A stretch of 64,000 nucleotides of DNA from NCBI RefSeq assembly GCF_002917095.1, contig NZ_PQGA01000020.1, positions 45,048-109,047 on the forward strand, read 5' to 3'. This DNA is from Paraburkholderia eburnea (GTDB taxonomy: Bacteria > Pseudomonadota > Gammaproteobacteria > Burkholderiales > Burkholderiaceae). Within the stretch, counting starts at the first letter, position 1, and every line of letters begins with the position of its first letter. The notes beneath the pieces were generated by a model. It was not told the origin of the DNA, did no database searches, and saw nothing but the letters and a program-made list of their open reading frames with translations. Shown piece after piece: positions 34,357-42,446 of this stretch. Both the position numbers and the translations under genes were made by a program.

Positions 34357-34983
34357 TCAGGCCCAGGCAGGTTTGCCCGCCGGTGCCGGTCGGGTCGTGG
34401 TCGGCGCGGGACGGAAAGATGGCGCGGTCTGTGCCGGAGCACCCGACTGGCCGCCGGAGCCCGAAGGCTTCGCGGCACTGCCCATGAATGCGGGGTAGTC
34501 GGCGTGATCCGGTTCGACCGCCATGCGGACGACGTTGCGGTCATCGCCGCGCGCATCCTTCTCGATGTCCACGCGCACGATGAACTCGATGCCATCGAGA
34601 TCGGCGAAGCTCTCGATGCGGCGGGCAGCCGATGCCTGCGGACTGTTGTCCTGCGGATGGACGTGACGAGCGCTGTTGAGAGTTGCGCGGATGAAGCTGC
34701 GCCCCATCTGCCCCCAGGTCGGCCCCTTGCGGGAGTGGAGGCCGATGTTCGTCCACATCTTGCGTTTGGCATACGGGCCGTCGGTCACGACAAATTCACA
34801 GGCCAGATAGACCGAGCCCGTCTCGAACGATTCGGTCGCGTACCCGCCAGTCCAGCCCTGCTCGGGATCATCATGGCCACCGGGCTTGATGGTCATGCGA
34901 ACCGGTACGACGGTGCCCTTCGGGATCAGCTCAAAACCAGCGTGCTGGGCGTCGGCATCGTTGAAGTCGTTCCATTGGGACAT
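34357..34983 (-). CDS. SSB-like recombination accessory protein
   Basis: The 208-residue protein begins M-S-Q-W-N-D-F-N-D-A and has a beta-rich core (G-T-V-V-P-V-R-M-T-I, V-Y-L-A-C-E-F-V-V, I-E-F-I-V-R-V-D-I). Its tail is disordered and rich in Pro, Ala, Gly and Thr. Core and tail resemble single-stranded-DNA-binding proteins encoded next to Sak4-type recombinases. GAGGAAC lies before the ATG at 34983. The assignment is by pattern and neighbourhood. Confidence 0.65.
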   Translation of the reverse strand: MSQWNDFNDADAQHAGFELIPKGTVVPVRMTIKPGGHDDPEQGWTGGYATESFETGSVYLACEFVVTDGPYAKRKMWTNIGLHSRKGPTWGQMGRSFIRATLNSARHVHPQDNSPQASAARRIESFADLDGIEFIVRVDIEKDARGDDRNVVRMAVEPDHADYPAFMGSAAKPSGSGGQSGAPAQTAPSFRPAPTTTRPAPAGKPAWA

Positions 34984-34985
34984 GA

Positions 34986-35807
34986 TCAGTTCCTCGTCGT
35001 CGGGGATTGGGTCGCTGCGGCTGCGCATTTGCGGATCAGCGCGTGGAGATCGGGCGGCTCGAGCAGGTCGAGCTGACCAGAGCGATCCTTGGCCGGATAG
35101 CCGTAGGGGTTGAGCGTGTGGGTGACGAATGCGCGATAGGAGGTGCCGTCGTCGGCCTTGATCTCGGCGAGTGTGACGACCTCGTCGACGATGCCAGGCA
35201 GCTCGGCGGCAGTCTTCGAGCCTTCGATCTGCGGGGTGAACACCTTGCGGTTGAAATCGTCGACACGCTCGTCGAGAATCGCGACGAACACGACGTTCTT
35301 GCCGCGCGCATGCTGCAGATGGGTCAGTGCCGCGAGCATTTCCGTGCCAAGCAGGCCATAGGCACCGCGCATGTCGGGCTTGCCCGTGCGATCGGACACG
35401 GCCTGCGGCTGGGTTCTGGCCCAGATCAGTGCCAGACGCGCGAGCACGGTGATGCTGTCGACGAAGTACGTGTCGTAGCGGACCAGCTGCGCCGGATCGC
35501 CGAAGCGTTCGCATACGTGGTGGAAATGCGCGTCCGAGAACGGCACCTCCGGTGGCAGGGCCGGGTTGGGGCCTGCGAGGAACACGACGAGATCGCGGAA
35601 TTCCGGCCAGGTAGCCGGGCGCATGCAGTCGCCTTGCCAGTCGCGCACTGCGAGGTCACCCGCCTCGAGATCGACGAACAGGGTGGTGGCCTCGGGCAGC
35701 GTCCGGAGCAGGCTCGTCTTGCCGATACCGCTCTTGCCGAACACGGCGATCTTGACGCCTTGGCGCTCGGCTAGCCGCTGGTCAGCGGTGATGATGGGCA
35801 GAGCCAT
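34986..35807 (-). CDS. AAA ATPase, Sak4-like recombinase
   Basis: The 273-residue protein has a RecA-like ATPase core with Walker A G-K-S-G-I-G-K-T near residue 25, L-F-V-D-L-E-A-G-D following, and a Walker B-like Y-F-V-D-S-I-T-V. Single-domain ATPases of this kind (AAA_24) act as Sak4-type recombinases with a partner SSB, which is encoded next. The ATG shares a base with the TAA of the antirepressor gene. Confidence 0.82.
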   Translation of the reverse strand: MALPIITADQRLAERQGVKIAVFGKSGIGKTSLLRTLPEATTLFVDLEAGDLAVRDWQGDCMRPATWPEFRDLVVFLAGPNPALPPEVPFSDAHFHHVCERFGDPAQLVRYDTYFVDSITVLARLALIWARTQPQAVSDRTGKPDMRGAYGLLGTEMLAALTHLQHARGKNVVFVAILDERVDDFNRKVFTPQIEGSKTAAELPGIVDEVVTLAEIKADDGTSYRAFVTHTLNPYGYPAKDRSGQLDLLEPPDLHALIRKCAAAATQSPTTRN

Positions 35808-36556
35808 TACGCGGCCTCCTTCAGCAGCTCGGCGACTGCCGGATTCCAGAGAATCTGGTAGCCCGAGTGACCGTTGCGTGAGTACGGCATGGCCTCGGCC
35901 CACGCTTCGCCAGCCGAGGTGAGCTCCCACTCGTCGCGGTCGTTGCGCATCTGCAGGCCGTGACGCGCAAGACGCTGGTTTGCGGCTTTCGCCGAGATGC
36001 TCAGAAGCTGGCCAACCTGCGTGGCGTTGAGCGAGCAGATGGGTGCGTCCGTCGCGGGCAACGCGCGGCGCAGCGTTTCGACGGCGATACCGGTGTTCTC
36101 GTGGATACAGGTCAGCGTTGCAGCCATCGCAATGCCGGCCTTGACGCCAGGGACCTTCGCCACGGCCTCGCCGATCAGGAGGATCGACGACACGCGGTCC
36201 TGGGTCGGTGCGGGCAGGCTGGCGACGGCGTTGTAGCTGCCGGTCTTGCGAATGGCGGGCAGCACTTCGCTCGTGACCCAGCGCTTGAAGCGTTTTGCCG
36301 CGTCCTTGGTGCTGCCGAGGATCAGGGCATACAACCCCGATTCGTTGACGTGGTTCTGGCGCTGACGGCCGCCTGGCGTAAGGGTGTCCAACTTCTGGAC
36401 ATCCTCGTCATCGACATGCGATTCGACGGCCTGGCGCGGATTACCGAACTCGAGCACAGTGCACACGTCATTGGCGTTGAACCACGGCTGGCCAGCGTCA
36501 TCGATATGGACGCGCACTGCGTGGGCTTCGAATTCGAACGGAAGGATATTCGTCAT
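35807..36556 (-). CDS. BRO-N family antirepressor-like protein
   Basis: The 249-residue protein has an N-terminal BRO domain (V-H-I-D-D-A-G-Q-P-W-F-N-A-N-D-V-C, then N-E-S-G-L-Y-A-L-I-L and R-F-K-R-W-V-T-S-E-V-L-P-A-I-R-K-T-G). Its C-terminal half contains a helix-turn-helix-like segment. BRO-N proteins are DNA-binding and often serve as antirepressors or regulators in prophages. The gene is early and leftward. Confidence 0.88.
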   Translation of the reverse strand: MTNILPFEFEAHAVRVHIDDAGQPWFNANDVCTVLEFGNPRQAVESHVDDEDVQKLDTLTPGGRQRQNHVNESGLYALILGSTKDAAKRFKRWVTSEVLPAIRKTGSYNAVASLPAPTQDRVSSILLIGEAVAKVPGVKAGIAMAATLTCIHENTGIAVETLRRALPATDAPICSLNATQVGQLLSISAKAANQRLARHGLQMRNDRDEWELTSAGEAWAEAMPYSRNGHSGYQILWNPAVAELLKEAA

Positions 36557-36558
36557 GG

Positions 36559-37044
36559 TCAGGCTCCCATGTCGTTGAGGAGGGCCAGCCGGAAAGTCGG
36601 CTTACCGGGTTTGGTGGTACGAGCCGACGCAAACTGCTCGCGCAATGCCGGCGGCCAGTTCGAGAAGCGTGATTCGGGAATCGACAGCTCAACGTCGACG
36701 TAGTCCTCTGCTCGCTCACCGGCAGCCGTGATGCGTGCGGCCATCTTGGACAGGCCTTCCTGGTCCCAGGACACGCGGCGCGGCAGTTCGAACGTGATGC
36801 GCAGCGTGCCGTCGGACACGTGTGTAGTGCCGAAGTCGCGACCGGAGTCACGCAGAGCTGCGCGAGCCTGTTCGCCGTAAGCGGCATCGAGCGCCGCGTC
36901 GAACTTCGCGCGGGCCGATTTCAGCCATTCGCTGGCTTCGGCGAGGTTGCGGTGGATTTCGGCTTTCTGGGCCGCAGGAAGAGCCGCGAGTTGGGCCACG
37001 GACATGGCCGCGAGGTCGGCGGGGAAAATCGTCATATCGGTCAT
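36559..37044 (-). CDS. Early phage protein of unknown function
   Basis: The 161-residue protein is mostly helical in its first half (L-N-R-A-like A-E-I-H-R-N-L-A-E-A-S-E-W-L-K-S-A-R-A-K-F) and has an alternating beta section later (L-R-I-T-F-E-L-P-R-R-V-S-W-D). Its C-terminal part resembles proteins found next to phage single-strand annealing or Sak modules. No motif is assigned. The start could be ATG 37044 or 37035. Confidence 0.65.
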   Translation of the reverse strand: MTDMTIFPADLAAMSVAQLAALPAAQKAEIHRNLAEASEWLKSARAKFDAALDAAYGEQARAALRDSGRDFGTTHVSDGTLRITFELPRRVSWDQEGLSKMAARITAAGERAEDYVDVELSIPESRFSNWPPALREQFASARTTKPGKPTFRLALLNDMGA

Positions 37045-37055
37045 GGCGATTCCCC

Positions 37056-37292
37056 TTACTGGTTCATCGAAGCGTGGACGGCTGCAGTCCCTTTCCCTTC
37101 GAAGGGTTCGGACGTGCTTCGGCGCAGGCTTTCCGTTTCGTAGGCTTCGACATCCTCGAGGCGGTACAGGACGCGCCCTTGCAGTTTCATGAAGACGGGG
37201 CCGATGCCATCGGAGCGCCAGCGTTCGAGGGTGGCCTCGCTGATGTCCCAGCGTTCAGCCAGATCGCGTTGATTGAGGTGTTTGACGGTCAC
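37056..37292 (-). CDS. Excisionase-like helix-turn-helix protein
   Basis: The 78-residue protein starts at a GTG (37292) with AGGAG six bases upstream. It has a MerR/excisionase-type helix-turn-helix: L-A-E-R-W-D-I-S-E-A-T-L-E-R-W-R followed by G-P-V-F-M-K-L and the wing R-V-L-Y-R-L-E-D-V-E-A-Y. Such proteins act as excisionases or early regulators. It opens the early replication operon just downstream of three direct repeats. Confidence 0.8.
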   Translation of the reverse strand: MTVKHLNQRDLAERWDISEATLERWRSDGIGPVFMKLQGRVLYRLEDVEAYETESLRRSTSEPFEGKGTAAVHASMNQ

Positions 37293-37345
37293 GTTTTTCT
37301 CCTTTCGAGTGGTTGCGAAAACGTGAGGCCATGTTCGAATTCGGG

Positions 37346-37390
37346 ATGTACGGGCGTCAGCCAACGCCATGTACGGGCTGATGTACGGGC
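37346..37390. repeat. Three direct copies of ATGTACGGGC
   Basis: The ten bases ATGTACGGGC occur at 37346, 37369 and 37381 on the plus strand, with spacings of 23 and 12 bases. They lie between a terminator and the start of the early operon, so they may be binding sites for the HTH protein or an activator of the early promoter. Confidence 0.6.
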
Positions 37391-37424
37391 TCAGACGGAG
37401 CCAGAGAAAGCCGGGCCCAGAAAG

Positions 37425-37447
37425 CAAAAAACCGCCCGAAGGCGGTT
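37425..37447 (-). terminator. Intrinsic terminator after the 333-residue gene
   Basis: On the minus strand a perfect ACCGCC/GGCGGT stem with the stable loop TTCG is followed by six T residues. It comes about 30 bases after the stop of the gene at 37476-38477 and should end transcription from the repressor-controlled leftward promoter. Confidence 0.88.
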
Positions 37448-37475
37448 GTGCGTGAAGCCGAATGTCAGCGCAGGT

Positions 37476-38477
37476 TTATTCCAGCTTGATGCCATACCCC
37501 GCGTCGTCATGCGTGATGTAGTCGAGCCACTGGTTGTTGCTGCTGAAGATGCTTGGAACGCGCTTGCCGCGCGCTGCCTCCCGTGAGCCGTAAACGGCGA
37601 CCAGGATGTCACCGGCAGAAACGCGGGTGCGGCCGTTTTCGAACTGTTCGACCAGATACTTCACCACGGCGATCTGCTTGGCACCTTTGATGGTCCAAGG
37701 CTTGTCCGCCCTGGTGGCGATGACCAGCGTATTGGTGTACGGGTCGAAGCGAACCGGGAGCGATTTTTCCTCCTTGCTACCCGCCGGTGCTACCAGTAGG
37801 CGATGGAGCAGGTCGGTGTCGACCTGTGGCTTGATCACGTAGTCCACCAGAACGCCGGAGATCGGAACGATGCGGTAGCTACGGGGTGGCGGCACAATGT
37901 CGGGCAGGCCTTGGCCTGTTGTGAAAATCAGGCCCTGTTCGGGTAGTGACGCAGCACGGAAGTGGCCGAAGACCCGGTCGATGGATGACGACAGCCCTCG
38001 CACCAGCCATACATCGACCTGCGCGTCGGCGATGCGCATCTTGCCGAGGTTCCACAGCGTGCTACCAATGGCCGGCATCGTGATGCCACGGCGATGAGCC
38101 TGTGGAATTCCGAGCAGGTCCGCCAGGTAGTTCAACAGCCTGGTGTCCGATACAGCATGAACTGCCACGAGATCAGCCGGCACGTATTTGGAGCGGAAGG
38201 TTTCTGGACAGCGGTAGCGATACCGTTCGGGCTCATCTTCCTCGAGATCGACCATGACCGTTTCATCGCCGCGGGGAGCCGGGTAGCCACCGGCGTATCC
38301 GATGCACTCGGTCCATGTGTCGAGATCGCGCCGGGACAGGGCCGTCGTGCGCGGCAGGCTCCATCCGGGCACGCCCTGCAGACGTTGCCCGCCCGCGTCG
38401 GGGATCGGCTGGTTCGATTGTTCGAACAGTGCGATCAGCTCAAGCAGCGAGCGCGTCGTCAGTGGTGTCGTCTGCAC
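37476..38477 (-). CDS. Unrecognised protein, second gene of repressor-controlled pair
   Basis: The 333-residue protein begins at a GTG with AAGGAG about eight bases upstream, inside the end of the previous gene. I do not recognise the N-terminal 230 residues; they include a cysteine pair (E-C-I-G-Y, Y-R-C-P-E-T) and several hydrophobic strands. The last 80 residues (W-T-I-K-G-A-K-Q-I-A-V-V-K-Y-L-V-E-Q-F onward) look like a winged-helix domain. It overlaps the 409-residue gene by 38 bases, so the two are made together. It is followed by a strong terminator. Possible roles are interference, defence or early takeover. Confidence 0.8.
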   Translation of the reverse strand: MQTTPLTTRSLLELIALFEQSNQPIPDAGGQRLQGVPGWSLPRTTALSRRDLDTWTECIGYAGGYPAPRGDETVMVDLEEDEPERYRYRCPETFRSKYVPADLVAVHAVSDTRLLNYLADLLGIPQAHRRGITMPAIGSTLWNLGKMRIADAQVDVWLVRGLSSSIDRVFGHFRAASLPEQGLIFTTGQGLPDIVPPPRSYRIVPISGVLVDYVIKPQVDTDLLHRLLVAPAGSKEEKSLPVRFDPYTNTLVIATRADKPWTIKGAKQIAVVKYLVEQFENGRTRVSAGDILVAVYGSREAARGKRVPSIFSSNNQWLDYITHDDAGYGIKLE

Positions 38478-39669
38478 TTCCGATCTCCTTCACCAGATTC
38501 CACCTGGCGAGCAGGCGGTCGCACAGCGCCCGATCCTTTTCCCGCTTGGTCTTGATATTGCAGCGATTTTCGTCGCGCAGAATGACGGTGATCGTGCGTG
38601 CGCGATCGATGCCGACCTTCTTGATGCGAATCGAAAGCTTCGCGTAGTTGAGGTGGTGGTCACGGAAATCGAAGCTCGTGGAGATCAGGGAACGGGCGGC
38701 CGTGTAGATGTCGTCGGTGTCCTTTGCCCAGATTTTTACCAGCAGTGATCGATGGTTTTCAGATGCATAGCCGAGCTCGATCACCTTGACCGACGCGACG
38801 TTTTCACCGGAGATGTCGAAATTCCGGGGAGCGGCCAGGCTCTGGTAATCGTATTGCTTGAGCGGGACCTTTTCGCCGGTGATCGGCGACTGCAGCAACG
38901 AGTCTGCTGCGATGCGCGCCAGCGATTCACGTCCGTCCGTGTCTTTCGACAGGATTTCGAGATGACCGTTGGCCGGCTCGTAGGTGACGTGCGAGGACAC
39001 GGCACGCACGACCTCCTGCGGCACCAGTTCACTGTCCTGGACGCAATCGACGATTTCGGGCGGGCGGTTGTGGTGGACACTGATCTGGTACAGCTCGATG
39101 TCCTCGCCGGTCTGCGTGTCCGGGCGCAGTCGCTTGAACACCTGTACGGCGACGTCTGTCGCTGCACAGCCAAGCTGTTCGGCCACTGCATTGTGGAAGG
39201 ACTGCCGCGCCTCCACATCGTCCAGCACTGCGAGATTTTTGGGGGCCAAGTACCCCGAATAGCAGGTCGCACTTTGGCGGAATACGTCCGCCTGCCGGGC
39301 ATTCAGGGCTTCATCGAATAGCGACGGAACATGGCGATACAGCCAGATGGCGCGCTCGTACTGGTTGCGAATTGCGGAAAACGCTGTCTGGGCCCGCTCA
39401 TCGAAGATGTCCTGGCTGATCCCGTCGATGACGTCCTGTCCAGGACCATCGGACAGCAACACGATGCGTTCGGCAACCTCCTCGATCTGCTGCCGTTCCC
39501 CGACATCGAGGCTTGCCAGTTCGGCTTCCATCGCCGCCCGCTGGTCCCGCTTGGTCTGGTCGTCATCCAGATCCACCAGATCCAGGCCGAATTTATCGAC
39601 CATGAATTCGTGGAACACGGCCGGCGTCACATGGCCGAGCAATTTCGACAGATTCTCTGCATCGTTCAT
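38440..39669 (-). CDS. Unrecognised protein, first gene of repressor-controlled pair
   Basis: The 409-residue protein has a charged helical N-terminus (about 1-150) and a mixed alpha/beta C-terminal half with regular strands (I-E-L-Y-Q-I-S-V-H-H, K-V-I-E-L-G-Y, L-S-I-R-I-K-K-V). I see no known catalytic motif, signal peptide or membrane segment. AGGGG lies before the ATG at 39669. About 100 bases upstream is a TTGACA-AATAAT promoter with the repressor operator. It is the first gene under the prophage's leftward promoter, in the place where phages keep Cro-like or takeover genes, but it is far too long for a Cro. Confidence 0.8.
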   Translation of the reverse strand: MNDAENLSKLLGHVTPAVFHEFMVDKFGLDLVDLDDDQTKRDQRAAMEAELASLDVGERQQIEEVAERIVLLSDGPGQDVIDGISQDIFDERAQTAFSAIRNQYERAIWLYRHVPSLFDEALNARQADVFRQSATCYSGYLAPKNLAVLDDVEARQSFHNAVAEQLGCAATDVAVQVFKRLRPDTQTGEDIELYQISVHHNRPPEIVDCVQDSELVPQEVVRAVSSHVTYEPANGHLEILSKDTDGRESLARIAADSLLQSPITGEKVPLKQYDYQSLAAPRNFDISGENVASVKVIELGYASENHRSLLVKIWAKDTDDIYTAARSLISTSFDFRDHHLNYAKLSIRIKKVGIDRARTITVILRDENRCNIKTKREKDRALCDRLLARWNLVKEIGSADDTTDDALAA

Positions 39670-39751
39670 CGCTACCCCTTTCTCAACGTGTGGATCAGGC
39701 TGGCTTCGGTCTGTGTGGCCCTGTTTTTGATCGGGATGTACAGATCGATGA

Positions 39752-39769
39752 CGTTCGGTTTACCGAACG
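39752..39769. promoter_or_regulatory. Prophage operator palindrome
   Basis: CGTTCGGTTTACCGAACG has perfect eight-base arms around TT. It lies just downstream of the -10 box of the leftward promoter, where a bound repressor would block transcription start. A half-site CGTTCGGT recurs at 39819-39826 between the elements of the rightward promoter. Confidence 0.82.
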
Positions 39770-39775
39770 GATACG

Positions 39776-39805
39776 ATTATTTCGGGACAGTGATGGGTTT
39801 GTCAA
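39776..39805 (-). promoter_or_regulatory. Leftward sigma-70 promoter of the unknown pair
   Basis: On the minus strand TTGACA (39805-39800) and AATAAT (39781-39776) are separated by 18 bases, giving a nearly consensus promoter. Start of transcription should fall at the operator. It drives the gene starting at 39669. Confidence 0.8.
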
Positions 39806-39810
39806 GCAGT

Positions 39811-39839
39811 TACGAATTCGTTCGGTCGGGTGGTATCAT
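39811..39839 (+). promoter_or_regulatory. Rightward promoter of the repressor operon
   Basis: The -10 element TATCAT (39834-39839) is extended by an upstream TG. The -35 candidate TACGAA, 17 bases upstream, is weak. The operator half-site at 39819-39826 sits between them, which suggests autoregulation by the repressor. Confidence 0.5.
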
Positions 39840-39873
39840 TTTCAGGGTAAACGGGAACGATCAGGAGATTTCA

Positions 39874-40194
39874 GTGCCATCCCCCCTGGGTGACAAGATC
39901 CGTGCGCGGCGCAAGGAAAAAAAGCTCAGTCTCGAGCAGCTGGCCGAGCTGACCGATTCCAGCAAGAGCTATATCTGGGAGTTGGAAAACAAGGACGACC
40001 CGAAGCCGTCGGCTGAGAAGATCGGGAAGATCGCTGCCGTGCTCGATGTGACGACGGAATTTCTGCTGAACGAGTCCACGACGACTCCCGACGAGGAAGT
40101 GGTCGACGAAGCTTTCTTCCGCAAGTACAAGAGCATGTCCGAGCCGGACAAGAAAAAAATCCGGAAGATCCTGGATGCCTGGGAGGACGAATGA
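39874..40194 (+). CDS. XRE-family prophage repressor
   Basis: The 106-residue protein starts at a GTG with AGGAGA six bases upstream. Its N-terminal helix-turn-helix is clear (L-G-D-K-I-R-A-R-R-K-E-K-K-L-S-L-E-Q-L-A-E-L-T-D-S-S-K-S-Y-I in order). The rest is a charged helical tail (P-D-K-K-K-I-R-K-I-L). It overlaps the metallopeptidase gene by four bases. Size and partner match ImmR-type repressors, removed by ImmA cleavage on induction; binding to the palindrome at 39752-39769 is inferred. Confidence 0.9.
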   Translation: MPSPLGDKIRARRKEKKLSLEQLAELTDSSKSYIWELENKDDPKPSAEKIGKIAAVLDVTTEFLLNESTTTPDEEVVDEAFFRKYKSMSEPDKKKIRKILDAWEDE

Positions 40195-41102
40195 CGGCTG
40201 TGAAAAAGCCGAAGGCGGCAGCTAATCAGATTTCGTCGATGCTGAACGCTGTACTCGGTGTGGACCGGTTTCCGGTCAAGGTCGATGAACTGGCGCTGGA
40301 GTTTTCACGGCAGTGCTTCGCGGATTCACCGATCGACAAGGTGGTCGGCGAGGACATGGATGATTTTGAAGGCATGCTGGCTGCGAACAAGGCACGGTCG
40401 AAATGGCTCATCGTCTATAACAGCGCCGTGCGATCGGAGGGGCGCAAGCGCTTCACCGTCGCTCACGAATTTGCCCACTACCTGTTGCACCGCCATCAGC
40501 AGGACCGTTTTGAGTGCGGCACCGATGACATTGAGACGGGCGACAACAATGGGCGCGATATCGAGGCTGAGGCGGATGTCTTCGCCTCGACCCTGCTGAT
40601 GCCGCTGGATGATTTCCGGCGACAGGTGGACGGGCAGCCGGTCAGCTTTGATCTGCTCGGTCACTGTGCCGATCGCTACGGCGTTTCTCTGACAGCGGCA
40701 GCTTTGCGCTGGACCGAAATCGCGCCGAAGCGTGTCGTGCTGGTGGCCAGTCGCGACGACCATATGCTGTGGGCGAAATCGAACGAGGCGGCGTTCAAAT
40801 CGGGGGCATATTTTGCGACGCGCAGGAACACAATCGAGTTGCCTCGCCAGGCGCTTGCCCACAGCGATAACGGCTGGAGTGCAGGCGATCAGCAGACGGG
40901 CCGAGCGCAGCACTGGTTTCAACATGAACCTGCCAGCATGCCCGTTACCGAAATGACCCGGGTGGCAGGGCAGTACGACTATACATTGACGCTGCTGTCG
41001 TTGCCCGACGCGGAATGGCAACGGCCCCGGCATGATGATGAAGAGGCCGAGGAGGACAGCTTCGACCGGTTCATCCGCAACGGACAGTACCCGGTGCGGT
41101 AG
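40191..41102 (+). CDS. ImmA/IrrE-family metallopeptidase
   Basis: The 303-residue protein has the zinc motif H-E-F-A-H at residues 92-96 after R-K-R-F-T-V-A, followed by a distal acidic segment (D-I-E-A-E-A-D-V-F-A-S-T-L-L-M-P) typical of ImmA. In ICEBs1-like elements such a peptidase cuts the partner repressor and so starts induction. Start overlaps the repressor stop (ATGA). The C-terminal 100 residues are an extension beyond the core domain. Confidence 0.92.
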   Translation: MTAVKKPKAAANQISSMLNAVLGVDRFPVKVDELALEFSRQCFADSPIDKVVGEDMDDFEGMLAANKARSKWLIVYNSAVRSEGRKRFTVAHEFAHYLLHRHQQDRFECGTDDIETGDNNGRDIEAEADVFASTLLMPLDDFRRQVDGQPVSFDLLGHCADRYGVSLTAAALRWTEIAPKRVVLVASRDDHMLWAKSNEAAFKSGAYFATRRNTIELPRQALAHSDNGWSAGDQQTGRAQHWFQHEPASMPVTEMTRVAGQYDYTLTLLSLPDAEWQRPRHDDEEAEEDSFDRFIRNGQYPVR

Positions 41103-41105
41103 ATC

Positions 41106-42320
41106 ATGAGCGCGTACAAGTGGCAGTTCAGTTCCCGTTTCCGCCGCAACGCCTTCGGCTGGCGATCCGACACGCCGATTCAGCGTATCAAGGAAGCGCT
41201 TTCAGAAATCAAGGCGGTCGCGCGCAAGGAGCCAGTGGTTGCGGCCGAGGGGGCGGTGCTGCTCCTCGAAAAGCTGTCGCCCGCGCTGGAGCAGGTCGAC
41301 AGTTCGTCGGGTGCTCTGGGCACGACGGTCAACAAAGCCATCGAAACACTGGTGCCGATCATTGCGAAGGCGGATGTCGACGCGTGCGTTCGGCAGCGTT
41401 GGGTCGAACGCCTGTGGCAGGCTTTGCAGGACGATGAGATGCCCTACATCGAATCGCTTGGGGAGCACTGGGGCGAATTGTGCGTCACCCCAGAGATTGC
41501 TGCCCGGTGGGTCGATGAGTTCTTGCCGCTGGTCGAACATGTCTGGGGTTCCCAATCCTCCGGTCATGGTTTTTTCAAGGGGACCGGTGCATGCCTTGCT
41601 TCGTTGTACGCCGCCGGTCGCCATGAACAACTGCTCGCGTTGCTGGAGCGAGCGCCGTTCAAGTGGTGGTATTACCGCCAGTGGGGCGTAAAGGCGCTCG
41701 AAGCGATGGGGAAGAAGGCGGAGGCGATTCGATATGCCGAGCAGTCGCGCGGCTTGAACGACCCAGGCTGGCAGATCGCAGAGGCCTGCGAAGCCCTCCT
41801 GTTATCGTCGGGCATGGCGGAGGAGGCATATCGACGCTATGCGATCGAAGCCAATCAAGGCACGACCAATCTCGCCACCTTTCGCGCGATCGCCAAAAAA
41901 TATCCGAACATTCCGCCGGAGCAGATTCTGCGCGACCTGGTTGCCAGCACGCCCGGTGCTGAAGGCAAGTGGTTCGCCGCCGCGAAGGATGCCGGCCTGT
42001 TCGACGTTGCCATCGAGTTGGTCACGCGCAGCCCGACCGACCCGCGCACACTGGCACGCGCAGCAAGAGATTTTGCCGAGCTTCAGCCTGGGTTCGCGGT
42101 CGCTGCCGGCCTTGCTTCATTGCGATGGATTTCGCTCGGCCATGGTTATGAAATCACGGGTACCGATGTGCTCGATGCCTATTCTGCCGTGTTGAAGGCG
42201 GCGTCAACGGAAGGCATGGATATTCGGCAGGTCAAGACTCAGATCAGGGATCTGCTGGCCTCGACGCCTGCAGGCAATCAGTTTATGAAGACCGTTCTGG
42301 CTCATCATCTGGCGGTCTGA
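41106..42320 (+). CDS. Helical-repeat protein of unknown function
   Basis: The 404-residue protein starts three bases after the peptidase stop. It is almost wholly helical, with repeat-like segments (A-S-L-Y-A-A-G-R-H-E-Q-L-L-A-L-L-E-R-A, then A-L-E-A-M-G-K-K-A-E-A-I-R-Y-A-E-Q-S and further units) that resemble TPR/HEAT-type repeats. No catalytic motif is seen. Coupling with the repressor and peptidase suggests a partner in induction sensing or a cargo function. Confidence 0.75.
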   Translation: MSAYKWQFSSRFRRNAFGWRSDTPIQRIKEALSEIKAVARKEPVVAAEGAVLLLEKLSPALEQVDSSSGALGTTVNKAIETLVPIIAKADVDACVRQRWVERLWQALQDDEMPYIESLGEHWGELCVTPEIAARWVDEFLPLVEHVWGSQSSGHGFFKGTGACLASLYAAGRHEQLLALLERAPFKWWYYRQWGVKALEAMGKKAEAIRYAEQSRGLNDPGWQIAEACEALLLSSGMAEEAYRRYAIEANQGTTNLATFRAIAKKYPNIPPEQILRDLVASTPGAEGKWFAAAKDAGLFDVAIELVTRSPTDPRTLARAARDFAELQPGFAVAAGLASLRWISLGHGYEITGTDVLDAYSAVLKAASTEGMDIRQVKTQIRDLLASTPAGNQFMKTVLAHHLAV

Positions 42321-42446
42321 TTCAGTCGCGTTTTCGTGCCAGCTCGCATCAGTATGTGGGCATCCGAAACTCCCTCATGGTGTCGGTGACGGTTCGTCCG
42401 GAGAATTTCGCTTTCAAGGCGAGTTTGACGGAGAGGATCGATACCG

